NCBI GenBank assembly: GCA_014843695.1 | Contig: JABXNX010000024.1 | Coordinates: 124,001-188,000 of the forward strand | Length of the DNA: 64,000 nucleotides | Direction of reading: 5' to 3' | From: Archivesica marissinica | Taxonomy: Eukaryota > Mollusca > Bivalvia > Venerida > Vesicomyidae | Shown: one piece after another, positions 33,501 to 46,070 of the stretch | How the letters are laid out: each line of letters begins with the position of its first letter | Position numbering within the stretch: position 1 is the stretch's first letter | Program-made: the position numbers and the translations under genes | The notes under the pieces: generated by a model | The model's input: only the letters and a program-made list of their open reading frames with translations | Database searches by the model: none | Told to the model about the DNA's origin: nothing

Positions 33501-34535
33501 TTAGAGACCACTTGTACAGTTACAGTTTGTGATGCTAAGGAAACAATTAGACTGTATTAAGAGACCACTTGTACAGTTACAGTTTGTGATGCTAAGGAAA
33601 CAATTAGACTGTATTAAGAGACCACTTGTACAGTTACAGTTTGTGATGCTAAGGAAACAATTAGACTGTATTAAGAGACCACTTGTACAGTTACAGTTTG
33701 TGATGCTAAGGTAACAATTAGACTGTATTAGAGACCACTTGTACAGTTACAGTTTGTGATGCTAAGGAAACAATAGACTGTATTAAGAGACCACTTGTAC
33801 AGTTATAGTTTGTGATGCTAAGGAAACAATTAGACTGTATTAAGAGACCACTTGTACAGTTACAGTTTGTGATGCTAAGGAAACAATTAGACTGTATTAA
33901 GAGACCACTTGTACAGTTACAGTTTGTGATGCTAAGGAAACAATTAGACTGTATTAAGAGACCACTTGTACAGTTACAGTTTGTGATGCTAAGGTAACAA
34001 TTAGACTGTATTAAGAGACCACTTGTACAGTTACAGTTTGTGATGCTAAGGAAACAATTAGACTGTATTAAGAGACCACTTGTACAGTTACAGTTTGTGA
34101 TGCTAAGGAAACAATTATACTGTATTAAGAGACCACTTGTACAGTTACAGTTTGTGATGCTAAGGAAACAATTAGACTGTATTAGAGACCACTTGTACAG
34201 TTACAGTTTGTGATGCTAAGGAAACAATTAGACTGTATTAAGAGACCACTTGTACAGTTACAGTTTGTGATGCTAAGGAAACAATTAGACTGTATTAAGA
34301 GACCACTTGTACAGTTACAGTTTGTGATGCTAAGGAAACAATTAGACTGTATTAAGAGACCACTTGTTACAGTTACAGTTTGTGATGCTAAGGAACAATT
34401 AGACTGTATTAAGAGACCACTTGTACAGTTACAGTTTGTGATGCTAAGGAAACAATTAGACTGTATTAAGAGACCACTTGTACAGTTACAGTTTGTGATG
34501 CTAAGGAAACAATTAGACTGTATTAAGAGACAATT
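30545..34535. repeat. 57-bp satellite, about 70 copies, MITE-derived
   Basis: The unit contains attaagagaccacttgtac, agttacagtttgtgatgc and taaggaaacaattagac. Occasional 1-bp deletions (aaggaacaa) and the substitution taaggtaac shift or stop the frame. The unit and the right-hand flank (cttagagaccatgc, gtcttaatacatgcttgat) match the interior and end of the MITE at 52311-52486. Encoded 19-residue repeats are not considered a gene. Confidence 0.9.
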
Positions 34536-34659
34536 CTTGCTTAGAGACCATGCTTTTCCATTTGATGGTGTCTTAATACATGCTTGATTGGGGGGCTTTT
34601 TATTTTATTTTTTTCAATTTTATAGCGCTCATTTCATGTAAACATGACAATATGAGGTA

Positions 34660-34837
34660 CAGTCAAACCTGTCTTAAGCAGCCAGTCAAGAGAGTCAGAG
34701 AAAGTGGCTGCTTAGCACAGGTGGCTGCTTAATAGAGGTCAAATATATAATAAAACAACCGATTGGGAATCTGGAAACTGGCTGCTTAATACAGGTTGGC
34801 TGCTTAATGGAGGTGACCACTAACACAGGTTTGACTG
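34660..34837. mobile_element. 178-bp TA-flanked MITE of the CAGTCAAAC family
   Basis: The termini CAGTCAAACCTGT and ACAGGTTTGACTG are perfect inverted repeats flanked by TA. It is a close copy of 6552-6734. Confidence 0.8.
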
Positions 34838-34879
34838 TATATAACAACACATCATGATATAATGAGGCAACATACAACT

Positions 34880-35342
34880 GTTAACATGATTTACAGATAA
34901 ATAATGCTTTATAATTAATTGTATATTTAGCAACGTTATTACATGAAAACCTTTCTTCGGGAGGGTAATTCTGTATTTCAATTCTTTACTTAACCCATTC
35001 AACACCAAGTAACTGACATGGACTGGTCCATAATATTTTTAGACCAATAAATTAATAACAAAATTACATTTGGATCAGTTCATTTATCAAAATGAGTAAT
35101 TTTTTTTCTAAAAATAGTTATATTACTTGAAAAAAGTGCAGATCCTGATGAGACGGCTCGTCACGAGCCGGCTCATCTGGATATACACTTTTTTGTAAGC
35201 CAATTTAGAGGTCTGTGGTGTTGAAAGGGTTAACATGATTTACAGATAAATAATGCTTTATAATTAATTGTATATTTAGCAACGTTATTACATGAAAACC
35301 TTTCTTCGGGAGGGTAATTCTGTATTTCAATTCTTTACTTAA
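34880..35342. mobile_element. TTAA MITE between two identical 114-bp direct repeats
   Basis: The segment 34880-34993 recurs at 35229-35342 with no difference that I can see. Between them lies a 236-bp MITE with inverted ends CCCATTCAACACC and GGTGTTGAAAGGG. TTAA occurs at every boundary, giving TTAA-X-TTAA-MITE-TTAA-X-TTAA. A tandem duplication of X plus MITE, followed by precise loss of one MITE, would produce this. Confidence 0.8.
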
Positions 35343-36057
35343 TATCTTGGGAACAAATAACAACAATTACTGCATGAGAATGAGACGAGCCTAATAATTC
35401 ATTTAAATTGAAATTGAAATTTATACAGTAACCTAATATTCTATTTATCCTATCTTTTGATAAAATATATATTTTAGAGAGGAAAGATTACCGAATATTC
35501 ATGACCTGCTGAAGTTTATCATACCATCTGTGATCATATGACATCATACACGCAGTGGTATGATGCGACGAAAGGTTTATTAGGCAGGCCGATTTTGACA
35601 ATAATTATGTTATAATAGTTAACAAATATTTATCACGAAGTTTAATTGTATATATCTGGCATTTTTCTACATCAAATTATACATAACAGAACGTGTTCAT
35701 CCAACATTGTTAATTTAGTTTGAAGTGATGGGAAGGGCTGTAAATAATGTTGTCATAACTTGTAGCCTAACCCATTTGCTTATCCCCCCAGATTAAATAG
35801 TATACAGCAATAATAATAAATCCTAATATAATTTCATATTGTTTTTCTACGTATTTCATTGTGTGTATAATTATAATGTAATGTATGAACAAAATGCAAG
35901 AACATATTAAAAAAAAAAAATTAACAATTATTATGCATGAAGATAGGATAACATATAGTATTTGACACAATAGCCTCCCATATTCATGAGTGGTATCAAT
36001 CCAACAAATAAACAAACAACATATTCATTTATTTTGTTATGGTAGTATGTTTTTGTG
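35343..36057. other. AT-rich unique sequence
   Basis: No coding or repeat signal is seen apart from a run of A at about 35910. It begins the long stretch where the missing 5' exons of both genes should lie. Confidence 0.5.
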
Positions 36058-39000
36058 AATCCTACATTAGGTCATGTGCAAATTGATTCTGAAATCTTTA
36101 ACAGTGAATCCTACATTAGGTTGTGCACAAAATTGATTCTGAAATCTTTAACAGTGAATCTTAAATTAGGTTGTGCACAAATTGATTCTGAACTATTTAA
36201 CAGTGAATCCTACATTAGGTTGTGCACAAATTGATTCTGAAATATTTAACAATGAATCCTAAATTAGGTCGTATGCAAATTGATTCTGAAATATTTAACA
36301 GTAAATCCTAAATTAGGTCGTGCACAAATTGATTCTGAAATCTTTAACAGTGAATCCTAAATTAGGTTGTGCACAAATTGATTCTGAAATTTTTAACAGA
36401 GAATCCTAAATTAGGTTGTATGCAAATTGATTCTGAAATCTTTAACAGTGAATCCTAAATTAGGTTGTATGCAAATTGATTCTGAAATCTTTAACAGTGA
36501 ATCCTAAATTAGGTTGTATGCAAATTGATTCTGAAATATTTAACAGTGAATCCTAAATTAGGTTGTGCACAAATTGATTCTGAAATTTTTAATAGAGAAT
36601 CCTAAATTAGGTTGTATGCAAATTGATTCTGAAATCTTTAACAGTGAATCCTAAATTAGGTTGTATGCAAATTGATTCTGAAATATTTAACAGTGAATCC
36701 TAAATTAGGTTGTGCACAAATTGATTCTGAAATTTTTAACAGAGAATCCTAAATTAGGTTGTATGCAAATTGATTCTGAAATCTTTAACAGTGAATCCTA
36801 AATTAGGTTGTATGCAAATTGATTCTGAAATCTTTAACAGTGAATCCTAAATTAGGTTGTATGCAAATTGATTCTGAAATATTTAACAGTGAATCCTAAA
36901 TTAGGTTGTGCACAAATTGATTCTGAAATTTTTAACAGAGAATCCTAAATTAGGTTGTATGCAAATTGATTCTGAAATCTTTAACAGTGAATCCTAAATT
37001 AGGTTGTATGCAAATTGATTCTGAAATCTTTAACAGTGAATCCTAAATTAGGTTGTATGCAAATTGATTCTGAAATCTTTAACAGTGAATCCTAAATTAG
37101 GTTGTGCACAAATTGATTCTGAAATCTTTAACAGAGAATCCTAAATTAGGTTGTATGCAAATTGATTCTGAAATATTTAACAGTGAATCCTAAATTAGGT
37201 TGTATGCAAATTGATTCTGAAATATTTAACAGTGAATCCTAAATTAGGTTGTGCACAAATTGATTCTGAAATTTTTAACAGAGAATCCTAAATTAGGTTG
37301 TATGCAAATTGATTCTGAAATCTTTAACAGTGAATCCTAAATTAGGTTGTATGCAAATTGATTCTGAAATCTTTAACAGTGAATCCTAAATTAGGTTGTA
37401 TGCAAATTGATTCTGAAATATTTAACAGTGAATCCTAAATTAGGTTGTGCACAAATTGATTCTGAAATTTTTAACAGAGAATCCTAAATTAGGTTGTATG
37501 CAAATTGATTCTGAAATCTTTAACAGTGAATCCTAAATTAGGTTGTATGCAAATTGATTCTGAAATCTTTAACAGTGAATCCTAAATTAGGTTGTATGCA
37601 AATTGATTCTGAAATATTTAACAGTGAATCCTAAATTAGGTTGTGCACAAATTGATTCTGAAATTTTTAACAGAGAATCCTAAATTAGGTTGTATGCAAA
37701 TTGATTCTGAAATCTTTAACAGTGAATCCTAAATTAGGTTGTATGCAAATTGATTCTGAAATATTTAACAGTGAATCCTAAATTAGGTTGTGCACAAATT
37801 GATTCTGAAATTTTTAACAGAGAATCCTAAATTAGGTTGTATGCAAATTGATTCTGAAATCTTTAACAGTGAATCCTAAATTAGGTTGTATGCAAATTGA
37901 TTCTGAAATATTTAACAGTGAATCCTAAATTAGGTTGTATGCAAATTGATTCTGAAATATTTAACAGTGAATCCTAAATTAGGTTGTGCACAAATTGATT
38001 CTGAAATTTTTAACAGAGAATCCTAAATTAGGTTGTATGCAAATTGATTCTGAAATCTTTAACAGTGAATCCTAAATTAGGTTGTATGCAAATTGATTCT
38101 GAAATATTTAACAGTGAATCCTAAATTAGGTTGTGCACAAATTGATTCTGAAATTTTTAACAGTGAATCCTAAATTAGGTTGTATGCAAATTGATTCTGA
38201 AATATTTAACAGTGAATCCTAAATTAGGTTGTGCACAAATTGATTCTGAAATTTTTAACAGAGAATCCTAAATTAGGTTGTATGCAAATTGATTCTGAAA
38301 TCTTTAACAGTGAATCCTAAATTAGGTTGTATGCAAATTGATTCTGAAATATTTAACAGTGAATCCTAAATTAGGTTGTGCACAAATTGATTCTGAAATC
38401 TTTAACAGAGAATCCTAAATTAGGTTGTATGCAAATTGATTCTGAAATCTTTAACAGTGAATCCTAAATTAGGTTGTGCACAAATTGATTCTGAAATTTT
38501 TAACAGAGAATCCTAAATTAGGTTGTATGCAAATTGATTCTGAAATCTTTAACAGTGAATCCTAAATTAGGTTGTATGCAAATTGATTCTGAAATATTTA
38601 ACAGTGAATCCTAAATTAGGTTGTGCACAAATTGATTCTGAAATTTTTAACAGAGAATCCTAAATTAGGTTGTATGCAATTGATTCTGAAATCTTTAACA
38701 GTGAATCCTAAATTAGGTTGTATGCAAATTGATTCTGAAATATTTAACAGTGAATCCTAAATTAGGTTGTATGCAAATTGATTCTGAAATATTTAACAGT
38801 GAATCCTAAATTAGGTTGTGCACAAATTGATTCTGAAATTTTTAACAGAGAATCCTAAATTAGGTTGTATGCAAATTGATTCTGAAATCTTTAACAGTGA
38901 ATCCTAAATTAGGTTGTATGCAAATTGATTCTGAAATATTTAACAGTGAATCCTAAATTAGGTTGTGCAAATTGATTCTGAAATTTTTAACAGAGAATCC

Positions 39001-41874
39001 TAAATTAGGTTGTATGCAAATTGATTCTGAAATCTTTAACAGTGAATCCTAAATTAGGTTGTATGCAAATTGATTCTGAAATATTTAACAGTGAATCCTA
39101 AATTAGGTTGTGCACAAATTGATTCTGAAATTTTTAACAGAGAATCCTAAATTAGGTTGTATGCAAATTGATTCTGAAATCTTTAACAGTGAATCCTAAA
39201 TTAGGTTGTATGCAAATTGATTCTGAAATATTTAACAGTGAATCCTAAATTAGGTTGTATGCAAATTGATTCTGAAATCTTTAACAGTGAATCCTAAATT
39301 AGGTTGTATGCAAATTGATTCTGAAATATTTAACAGTGAATCCTAAATTAGGTTGTGCACAAATTGATTCTGAAATTTTTAACAGAGAATCCTAAATTAG
39401 GTTGTATGCAAATTGATTCTGAAATCTTTAACAGTGAATCCTAAATTAGGTTGTATGCAAATTGATTCTGAAATATTTAACAGTGAATCCTAAATTAGGT
39501 TGTATACAAATTGATTCTGAAATTTTTAACAGAGAATCCTAAATTAGGTTGTATGCAAATTGATTCTGAAATCTTTAACAGTGAATCCTAAATTAGGTTG
39601 TATGCAAATTGATTCTGAAATATTTAACAGTGAATCCTAAATTAGGTTGTGCACAAATTGATTCTGAAATTTTTAACAGAGAATCCTAAATTAGGTTGTA
39701 TGCAAATTGATTCTGAAATCTTTAACAGTGAATCCTAAATTAGGTTGTATGCAAATTGATTCTGAAATCTTTAACAGTGAATCCTAAATTAGGTTGTATG
39801 CAAATTGATTCTGAAATATTTAACAGTGAATCCTAAATTAGGTTGTGCACAAATTGATTCTGAAATTTTTAACAGAGAATCCTAAATTAGGTTGTATGCA
39901 AATTGATTCTGAAATCTTTAACAGTGAATCCTAAATTAGGTTGTATGCAAATTGATTCTGAAATATTTAACAGTGAATCCTAAATTAGGTTGTGCACAAA
40001 TTGATTCTGAAATTTTTAACAGAGAATCCTAAATTAGGTTGTATGCAAATTGATTCTGAAATCTTTAACAGTGAATCCTAAATTAGGTTGTATGCAAATT
40101 GATTCTGAAATATTTAACAGTGAATCCTAAATTAGGTTGTATGCAAATTGATTCTGAAATATTTAACAGTGAATCCTAAATTAGGTTGTGCACAAATTGA
40201 TTCTGAAATTTTTAACAGAGAATCCTAAATTAGGTTGTATGCAAATTGATTCTGAAATCTTTAACAGTGAATCCTAAATTAGGTTGTATGCAAATTGATT
40301 CTGAAATCTTTAACAGTGAATCCTAAATTAGGTTGTATGCAAATTGATTCTGAAATATTTAACAGTGAATCCTAAATTAGGTTGTGCACAAATTGATTCT
40401 GAAATTTTTAACAGAGAATCCTAAATTAGGTTGTATGCAAATTGATTCTGAAATCTTTAACAGTGAATCCTAAATTAGGTTGTATGCAAATTGATTCTGA
40501 AATATTTAACAGTAAATCCTAAATAAATTATTAGGTTGTGCACAAATTGATTCTGAAATCTTTAACAGTGAATCCTAAATTAGGTTGTGTGCAAATTGAT
40601 TCTGAAATATTTAACAGTGAATCCTAAATTAGGTTGTATGCAAATTGATTCTGAAATATTTAACAGTGAATCCTAAATTAGGTTGTGCACAAATTGATTC
40701 TGAAATCTTTAACAGTGAATCCTAAATTAGGTCGTATGCAAATTGATTCTGAAATATTTAACAGTAAATCCTAAATTAGGTCGTGCACAAATTGATTCTG
40801 AAATCTTTAACAGTGAATCCTAAATTATTAGGTTGTGCACAAATTGATTCTGAAATATTTAACAGTGAATCCTAAATTAGGTTGTGCACAAATTGATTCT
40901 GAAATTTTTAACAGTGAATCCTAAATTAGGTTGTATGCAAATTGATTCTGAAATATTTAACAGTGAATCCTAAATTAGGTTGTGCACAAATTGATTCTGA
41001 AATTTTTAACAGAGAATCCTAAATTAGGTTGTATGCAAATTGATTCTGAAATCTTTAACAGTGAATCCTAAATTAGGTTGTATGCAAATTGATTCTGAAA
41101 TATTTAACAGTGAATCCTAAATTAGGTTGTGCACAAATTGATTCTGAAATCTTTAACAGAGAATCCTAAATTAGGTTGTATGCAAATTGATTCTGAAATC
41201 TTTAACAGTGAATCCTAAATTAGGTTGTGCACAAATTGATTCTGAAATTTTTAACAGAGAATCCTAAATTAGGTTGTATGCAAATTGATTCTGAAATCTT
41301 TAACAGTGAATCCTAAATTAGGTTGTATGCAAATTGATTCTGAAATATTTAACAGTGAATCCTAAATTAGGTTGTGCACAAATTGATTCTGAAATTTTTA
41401 ACAGAGAATCCTAAATTAGGTTGTATGCAAATTGATTCTGAAATCTTTAACAGTGAATCCTAAATTAGGTTGTATGCAAATTGATTCTGAAATATTTAAC
41501 AGTGAATCCTAAATTAGGTTGTATGCAAATTGATTCTGAAATATTTAACAGTGAATCCTAAATTAGGTTGTGCACAAATTGATTCTGAAATTTTAACAGA
41601 GAATCCTAAATTAGGTTGTATGCAAATTGATTCTGAAATCTTTAACAGTGAATCCTAAATTAGGTTGTATGCAAATTGATTCTGAAATATTTAACAGTGA
41701 ATCCTAAATTAGGTTGTGCACAAATTGATTCTGAAATCTTTAACAGAGAATCCTAAATTAGGTTGTATGCAAATTGATTCTGAAATCTTTAACAGTGAAT
41801 CCTAAATTAGGTTGTATGCAAATTGATTCTGAAATATTTAACAGTGAATCCTAAATTAGGTTGTGCACAAATTG
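36058..41874. repeat. 49-bp satellite with higher-order ABC structure, about 119 copies
   Basis: Each unit contains aatcctaaattaggttgt and attgattctgaaa. Three variants follow a regular order: A (tatgc..atctttaacagtg), B (tatgc..atatttaacagtg) and C (gcaca..atttttaacagag), giving A-B-C trimers of 147 bp with some A-A-B-C tetramers. Stop codons occur in all frames. The array runs into the assembly gap, so its real length is unknown. Confidence 0.95.
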
Positions 41875-42874
41875 NNNNNNNNNNNNNNNNNNNNNNNNNN
41901 NNNNNNNNNNNNNNNNNNNNNNNNNNNNNNNNNNNNNNNNNNNNNNNNNNNNNNNNNNNNNNNNNNNNNNNNNNNNNNNNNNNNNNNNNNNNNNNNNNNN
42001 NNNNNNNNNNNNNNNNNNNNNNNNNNNNNNNNNNNNNNNNNNNNNNNNNNNNNNNNNNNNNNNNNNNNNNNNNNNNNNNNNNNNNNNNNNNNNNNNNNNN
42101 NNNNNNNNNNNNNNNNNNNNNNNNNNNNNNNNNNNNNNNNNNNNNNNNNNNNNNNNNNNNNNNNNNNNNNNNNNNNNNNNNNNNNNNNNNNNNNNNNNNN
42201 NNNNNNNNNNNNNNNNNNNNNNNNNNNNNNNNNNNNNNNNNNNNNNNNNNNNNNNNNNNNNNNNNNNNNNNNNNNNNNNNNNNNNNNNNNNNNNNNNNNN
42301 NNNNNNNNNNNNNNNNNNNNNNNNNNNNNNNNNNNNNNNNNNNNNNNNNNNNNNNNNNNNNNNNNNNNNNNNNNNNNNNNNNNNNNNNNNNNNNNNNNNN
42401 NNNNNNNNNNNNNNNNNNNNNNNNNNNNNNNNNNNNNNNNNNNNNNNNNNNNNNNNNNNNNNNNNNNNNNNNNNNNNNNNNNNNNNNNNNNNNNNNNNNN
42501 NNNNNNNNNNNNNNNNNNNNNNNNNNNNNNNNNNNNNNNNNNNNNNNNNNNNNNNNNNNNNNNNNNNNNNNNNNNNNNNNNNNNNNNNNNNNNNNNNNNN
42601 NNNNNNNNNNNNNNNNNNNNNNNNNNNNNNNNNNNNNNNNNNNNNNNNNNNNNNNNNNNNNNNNNNNNNNNNNNNNNNNNNNNNNNNNNNNNNNNNNNNN
42701 NNNNNNNNNNNNNNNNNNNNNNNNNNNNNNNNNNNNNNNNNNNNNNNNNNNNNNNNNNNNNNNNNNNNNNNNNNNNNNNNNNNNNNNNNNNNNNNNNNNN
42801 NNNNNNNNNNNNNNNNNNNNNNNNNNNNNNNNNNNNNNNNNNNNNNNNNNNNNNNNNNNNNNNNNNNNNNNNNN
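41875..42874. other. Assembly gap of exactly 1000 N
   Basis: The round number indicates a placeholder rather than a measured size. The left edge is inside the 49-bp satellite and the right edge inside the 77-bp satellite. Confidence 0.99.
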
Positions 42875-44580
42875 CTTGCCCCTCACACTTCTGATTAGCT
42901 TCTTTATATATTATGTGGGGGCCCCATGTGGTGAGTGTGATTTGATGAGTTTAACCTCAACTTCTGATTAGCTACTTTATATATTATGTGGGGCCCCATG
43001 TGGCGAGTGTGATTTGTTGACTTACCTCACACTTCTGATTAGCTACTCTATATATGATGTGGGGCCCATGTGGCGAGTGGTTACGTTGTTGACTTGCCCT
43101 CATCACTTCTGATTAGCTGCTCTATATATTATGTGGGGCCCCCATGTGGTGAGTGGTTACGGTTGTTGACTTGCCCCTCATCACTGCTGATTAGCTGCTC
43201 TATATATTATGTGGGGCCCCCATGTGGTGAGTGGTTACGGTTGTTGACTTGCCCCTCATCACTGCTGATTAGCTGCTCTATATATTATGTGGGGCCCCCA
43301 TGTGGTGAGTGGTTACGGTTGTTGACTTGCCCCTCATCACTGCTGATTAGCTGCTCTATATATTATGTGGGGCCCCCATGTGGTGAGTGGTTACGGTTGT
43401 TGACTTGCCCCTCACTGCTGATTAGCTGCTCTATATATTATGTGGGGCCCCATGTGGTGAGTGGTTACGGTTGTTGACTTGCCCCTCATCACTGCTGATT
43501 AGCTGCTCTATATATTATGTGGGGCCCCCATGTGGTGAGTGGTTACGGTTGTTGACTTGCCCCTCATCACTGCTGATTAGCTGCTCTATATATTATGTGG
43601 GGCCCCCATGTGGTGAGTGGTTACGGTTGTTGACTTGCCCCCATCACTGCTGATTAGCTGCTCTATATATTATGTGGGGCCCCCATGTGGTGAGTGGTTA
43701 CGGTTGTTGACTTGCCCCTCATCACTGCTGATTAGCTGCTCTATATATTATGTGGGCCCCATGTGGTGAGTGGTTACGGTTGTTGACTTGCCCCTCATCA
43801 CTGCTGATTAGCTGCTCTATATATTATGTGGGCCCCCATGTGGTGAGTGGTTACGGTTGTTGACTTGCCCCTCATCACTGCTGATTAGCTGCTCTATATA
43901 TTATGTGGGGCCCCCATGTGGTGAGTGGTTACGGTTGTTGACTTGCCCCTCATCACTGCTGATTAGCTGCTCTATATATTATGTGGGCCCCCATGTGGTG
44001 AGTGGTTACGGTTGTTGACTTGCCCCTCATCACTGCTGATTAGCTGCTCTATATATTATGTGGGCCCCCATGTGGTGAGTGGTTACTGATTAGCTGCTCT
44101 ATATATTATGTGGGTGTTGACGGTTGTTGACTTGCCCCTCATCACTGCTGATTAGCTGCTCTATATATTATGTGGGCCCCCATGTGGTGAGTGGTTACGG
44201 TTGTTGACTTGCCCCTCATCACTGCTGATTAGCTGCTCTATATATATGTGGGCCCCATGTGGTGAGTGGTTACGGTTGTTGACTTGCCCCTCATCACTGC
44301 TGATTAGCTGCTCTATATATTATGTGGGCCCCCATGTGGTGAGTGGTTACGGTTGTTGACTTGCCCCTCATCACTGCTGATTAGCTGCTCTATATATTAT
44401 GTGGGCCCCCATGTGGTGAGTGGTTACGGTTGTTGACTTGCCCCTCATCACTGCTGATTAGCTGCTCTATATATTATGTGGGCCCCCATGTGGTGAGTGG
44501 TTACGGTTGTTGACTTGCCCCTCATCACTGCTGATTAGCTGCTCTATATATTATGTGGGCCCCCATGTGGTGAGTGGTTA
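42875..44580. repeat. 77-bp satellite derived from a SINE head, about 22 copies
   Basis: Units contain gctgctctatatattatgtg, ggcccccatgtggtgagtgg and ttacggttgttgacttgccc. The last segment, with tcatcactgctgatt, is the A-box region of SINE family B, whose body follows the array at 44822. The left-most units are diverged and the rest nearly identical. Confidence 0.9.
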
Positions 44581-44820
44581 CGGTTGTTGACTTGCCCCTC
44601 GTGGTTACGGTTGTTGACTTGCCCCTCGTGGTTACGGTTGTTGACTTGCCCCTCGTGGTTACGGTTGTTGACTTGCCCCACGTGGTTACGGTTGTTGACT
44701 TGCCCCTCGTGGTTACGGTTGTTGACTTGCCCCTCGTGGTTACGGTTGTTGACTTGCCCCTCGTGGTTACGGTTGTTGACTTGCCCCTCGTGGTTACGGT
44801 TGTTGACTTGCCCCTCACTG
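44572..44820. repeat. 27-bp sub-repeat of the SINE head, 9 copies
   Basis: The unit is ggttacggttgttgacttgc plus ccctcgt. It is the same SINE-head segment as in the 77-bp unit but amplified with a shorter period, directly joined to the SINE body. Confidence 0.9.
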
Positions 44821-44821
44821 G

Positions 44822-45016
44822 CCCCACATCGCCTCTGATTCGAAACCCACTGGGGGTGTTGAATTATTTCATGTGAGGAATCTATACAGCTGGCTTGCAG
44901 AAGGCCGGTGGTTCTACCTGGAATACTGCTCGAAAGGTAACCTGGGACTTCCTCCACCAATAATACCTGGAAAGTTGCCATGTGACCTAAGGTGTTCGTG
45001 CGACATTAAACACCAA
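44822..45016 (+). mobile_element. SINE family B body
   Basis: It retains the B box (gattcgaaaccc), the body (gaggaatctatacagctggc, ggttctacctgg) and the tail ctaaggtgttcgtgcgacat. Its own A-box region is the last unit of the upstream array. Confidence 0.7.
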
Positions 45017-45115
45017 AAACAAAGGAAGTCTGTATGTGTTTCCATGCATCAGTTCTTGTTGTGTTATACATATTGTGATGTATATACATGTTGTCATGGA
45101 ATAAATAAAAATATA

Positions 45116-45398
45116 GACGGATCTGTAGTCCAGTGATAACAAGCTGGACTGGTAATCCAGGGATCGCAGGTTCGATCCCCCGTCTGACCCTAATAAAATT
45201 AACAGTCTTTCAGATGGGACATTAAACCGAGGTCTCGTGTCGGTGCTGTACACTATGCACGTAAAAGAACCAGAGGAGACTCTGGAATGGGTCTCTGTCT
45301 AAATCATTACACTATCCTCCAAAACCCTAAAATGACTAATCTCTTCAGGAGGCGTCGCTCATATGGGCAACCGGTAGCGACGATAAATAAACGTAAAA
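45116..45398 (+). mobile_element. tRNA-headed SINE, family C
   Basis: Intact-looking head: gatctgtagtccagtgataa, then tggtaatccagggatcgcag and the B box ggttcgatcccc. The tail ends gatgggacattaaaccgagg through ccggtagcgacgataaataa. Confidence 0.8.
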
Positions 45399-45527
45399 AC
45401 ACATTGTCATGGAATAGTAGCATCATTTCTGGTTGTGTTTTATGTGTTGACATGCTCCAAAAACAAATTAAAATGCTCACCTGTTGAGATATAACAAGCT
45501 TGATCTTGTTAGACTAGCTATTAAATA

Positions 45528-45768
45528 TGCCTCCGTAGTCGAGTGGTTATGGTTGCTGATTTGTATACCACTGTAACCTATCATCACTGATTGTCATGGG
45601 TTCGAGCCCCGCTCAGACAGTGTCACTTTATATGAAAAGGTTGGCAGTTTCTTAAGGAAGTTTGTGCACCAAGTACTGGTTAACTGCTGGAGCCTGCCCA
45701 GGAAAGGTGTTGTTACGTAAACTGTCAGTCACTCATATGGGCAACTGATAGTGACGATAAATAAACTT
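45528..45768 (+). mobile_element. tRNA-headed SINE, family F
   Basis: The head is cctccgtagtcgagtggtta, the B box gggttcgagccccgc, and the body includes ggtgttgttacg and ggttaactgctggagcctgc. A second copy lies at 56030-56265. Confidence 0.7.
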
Positions 45769-45853
45769 TTTAAAAAAAAAGTTATTTCTCCAAAAATGGA
45801 CTTCAAAATGAAAGCTAGTGCCCTTTATCTATGCTGATCTATATACATTACAG

Positions 45854-45943
45854 ATACCAAAAGCAGAAATACCAGAAAAAGAACTAATGGAGAGATATCC
45901 ACAAATAGCCAGCTTCCATCGTGTCAGCGCTATCAAGGGCATA
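45854..45943 (+). CDS. ROCO gene exon 1 seen: end of Roc domain
   Basis: The exon is 90 nt or 30 codons, phase 0 to phase 0, with acceptor cattacag and donor GTAAGT. It encodes IPKAEIPEKELMERYPQIAS, then FHRVSAIKGI. The VSA segment corresponds to the SAK-type strand near the end of a small GTPase fold. Confidence 0.8.
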
Positions 45944-45998
45944 GTAAGTATCATCCATGTATAAATTTATGTTTCCGAAATGTAATCTCCCCATTAGA

Positions 45999-46002
45999 CA
46001 GA

Positions 46003-46045
<43 letters not shown>

Positions 46046-46070
46046 ACAGACAGACAGACAGACAGACAGA
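45999..46070. repeat. Tetranucleotide repeat (ccag)n then (acag)n
   Basis: About nine ccag units pass into about six acag units, just inside the first intron seen. Confidence 0.95.

Noticed and set aside
30546..34587. Repeated frames of SITNCNCTSGLLIQSNC or QLDCIKRPLVQLQFVMLRK
   Set aside because: The 57-bp MITE-derived satellite explains them. The frames break at every 1-bp deletion.
36058..41874. CRISPR array
   Set aside because: There are no unique spacers and no cas genes; the organism is an animal and the repeat is an ordinary satellite.
1..41874. Left contig being inverted, so that the two genes would form one
   Set aside because: The minus-strand gene's 3' end continues past the left edge of the window, and nothing in exon 13 leads into a Roc domain. 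This cannot be supported.
41807..42971. Open frames of 343-382 codons
   Set aside because: They run through the N gap and contain no sequence information.
45116..45185. Functional tRNA gene
   Set aside because: It has A- and B-box-like sequences and a tRNA-like head, but it is followed by a conserved SINE tail and occurs in at least five copies with the same tail.
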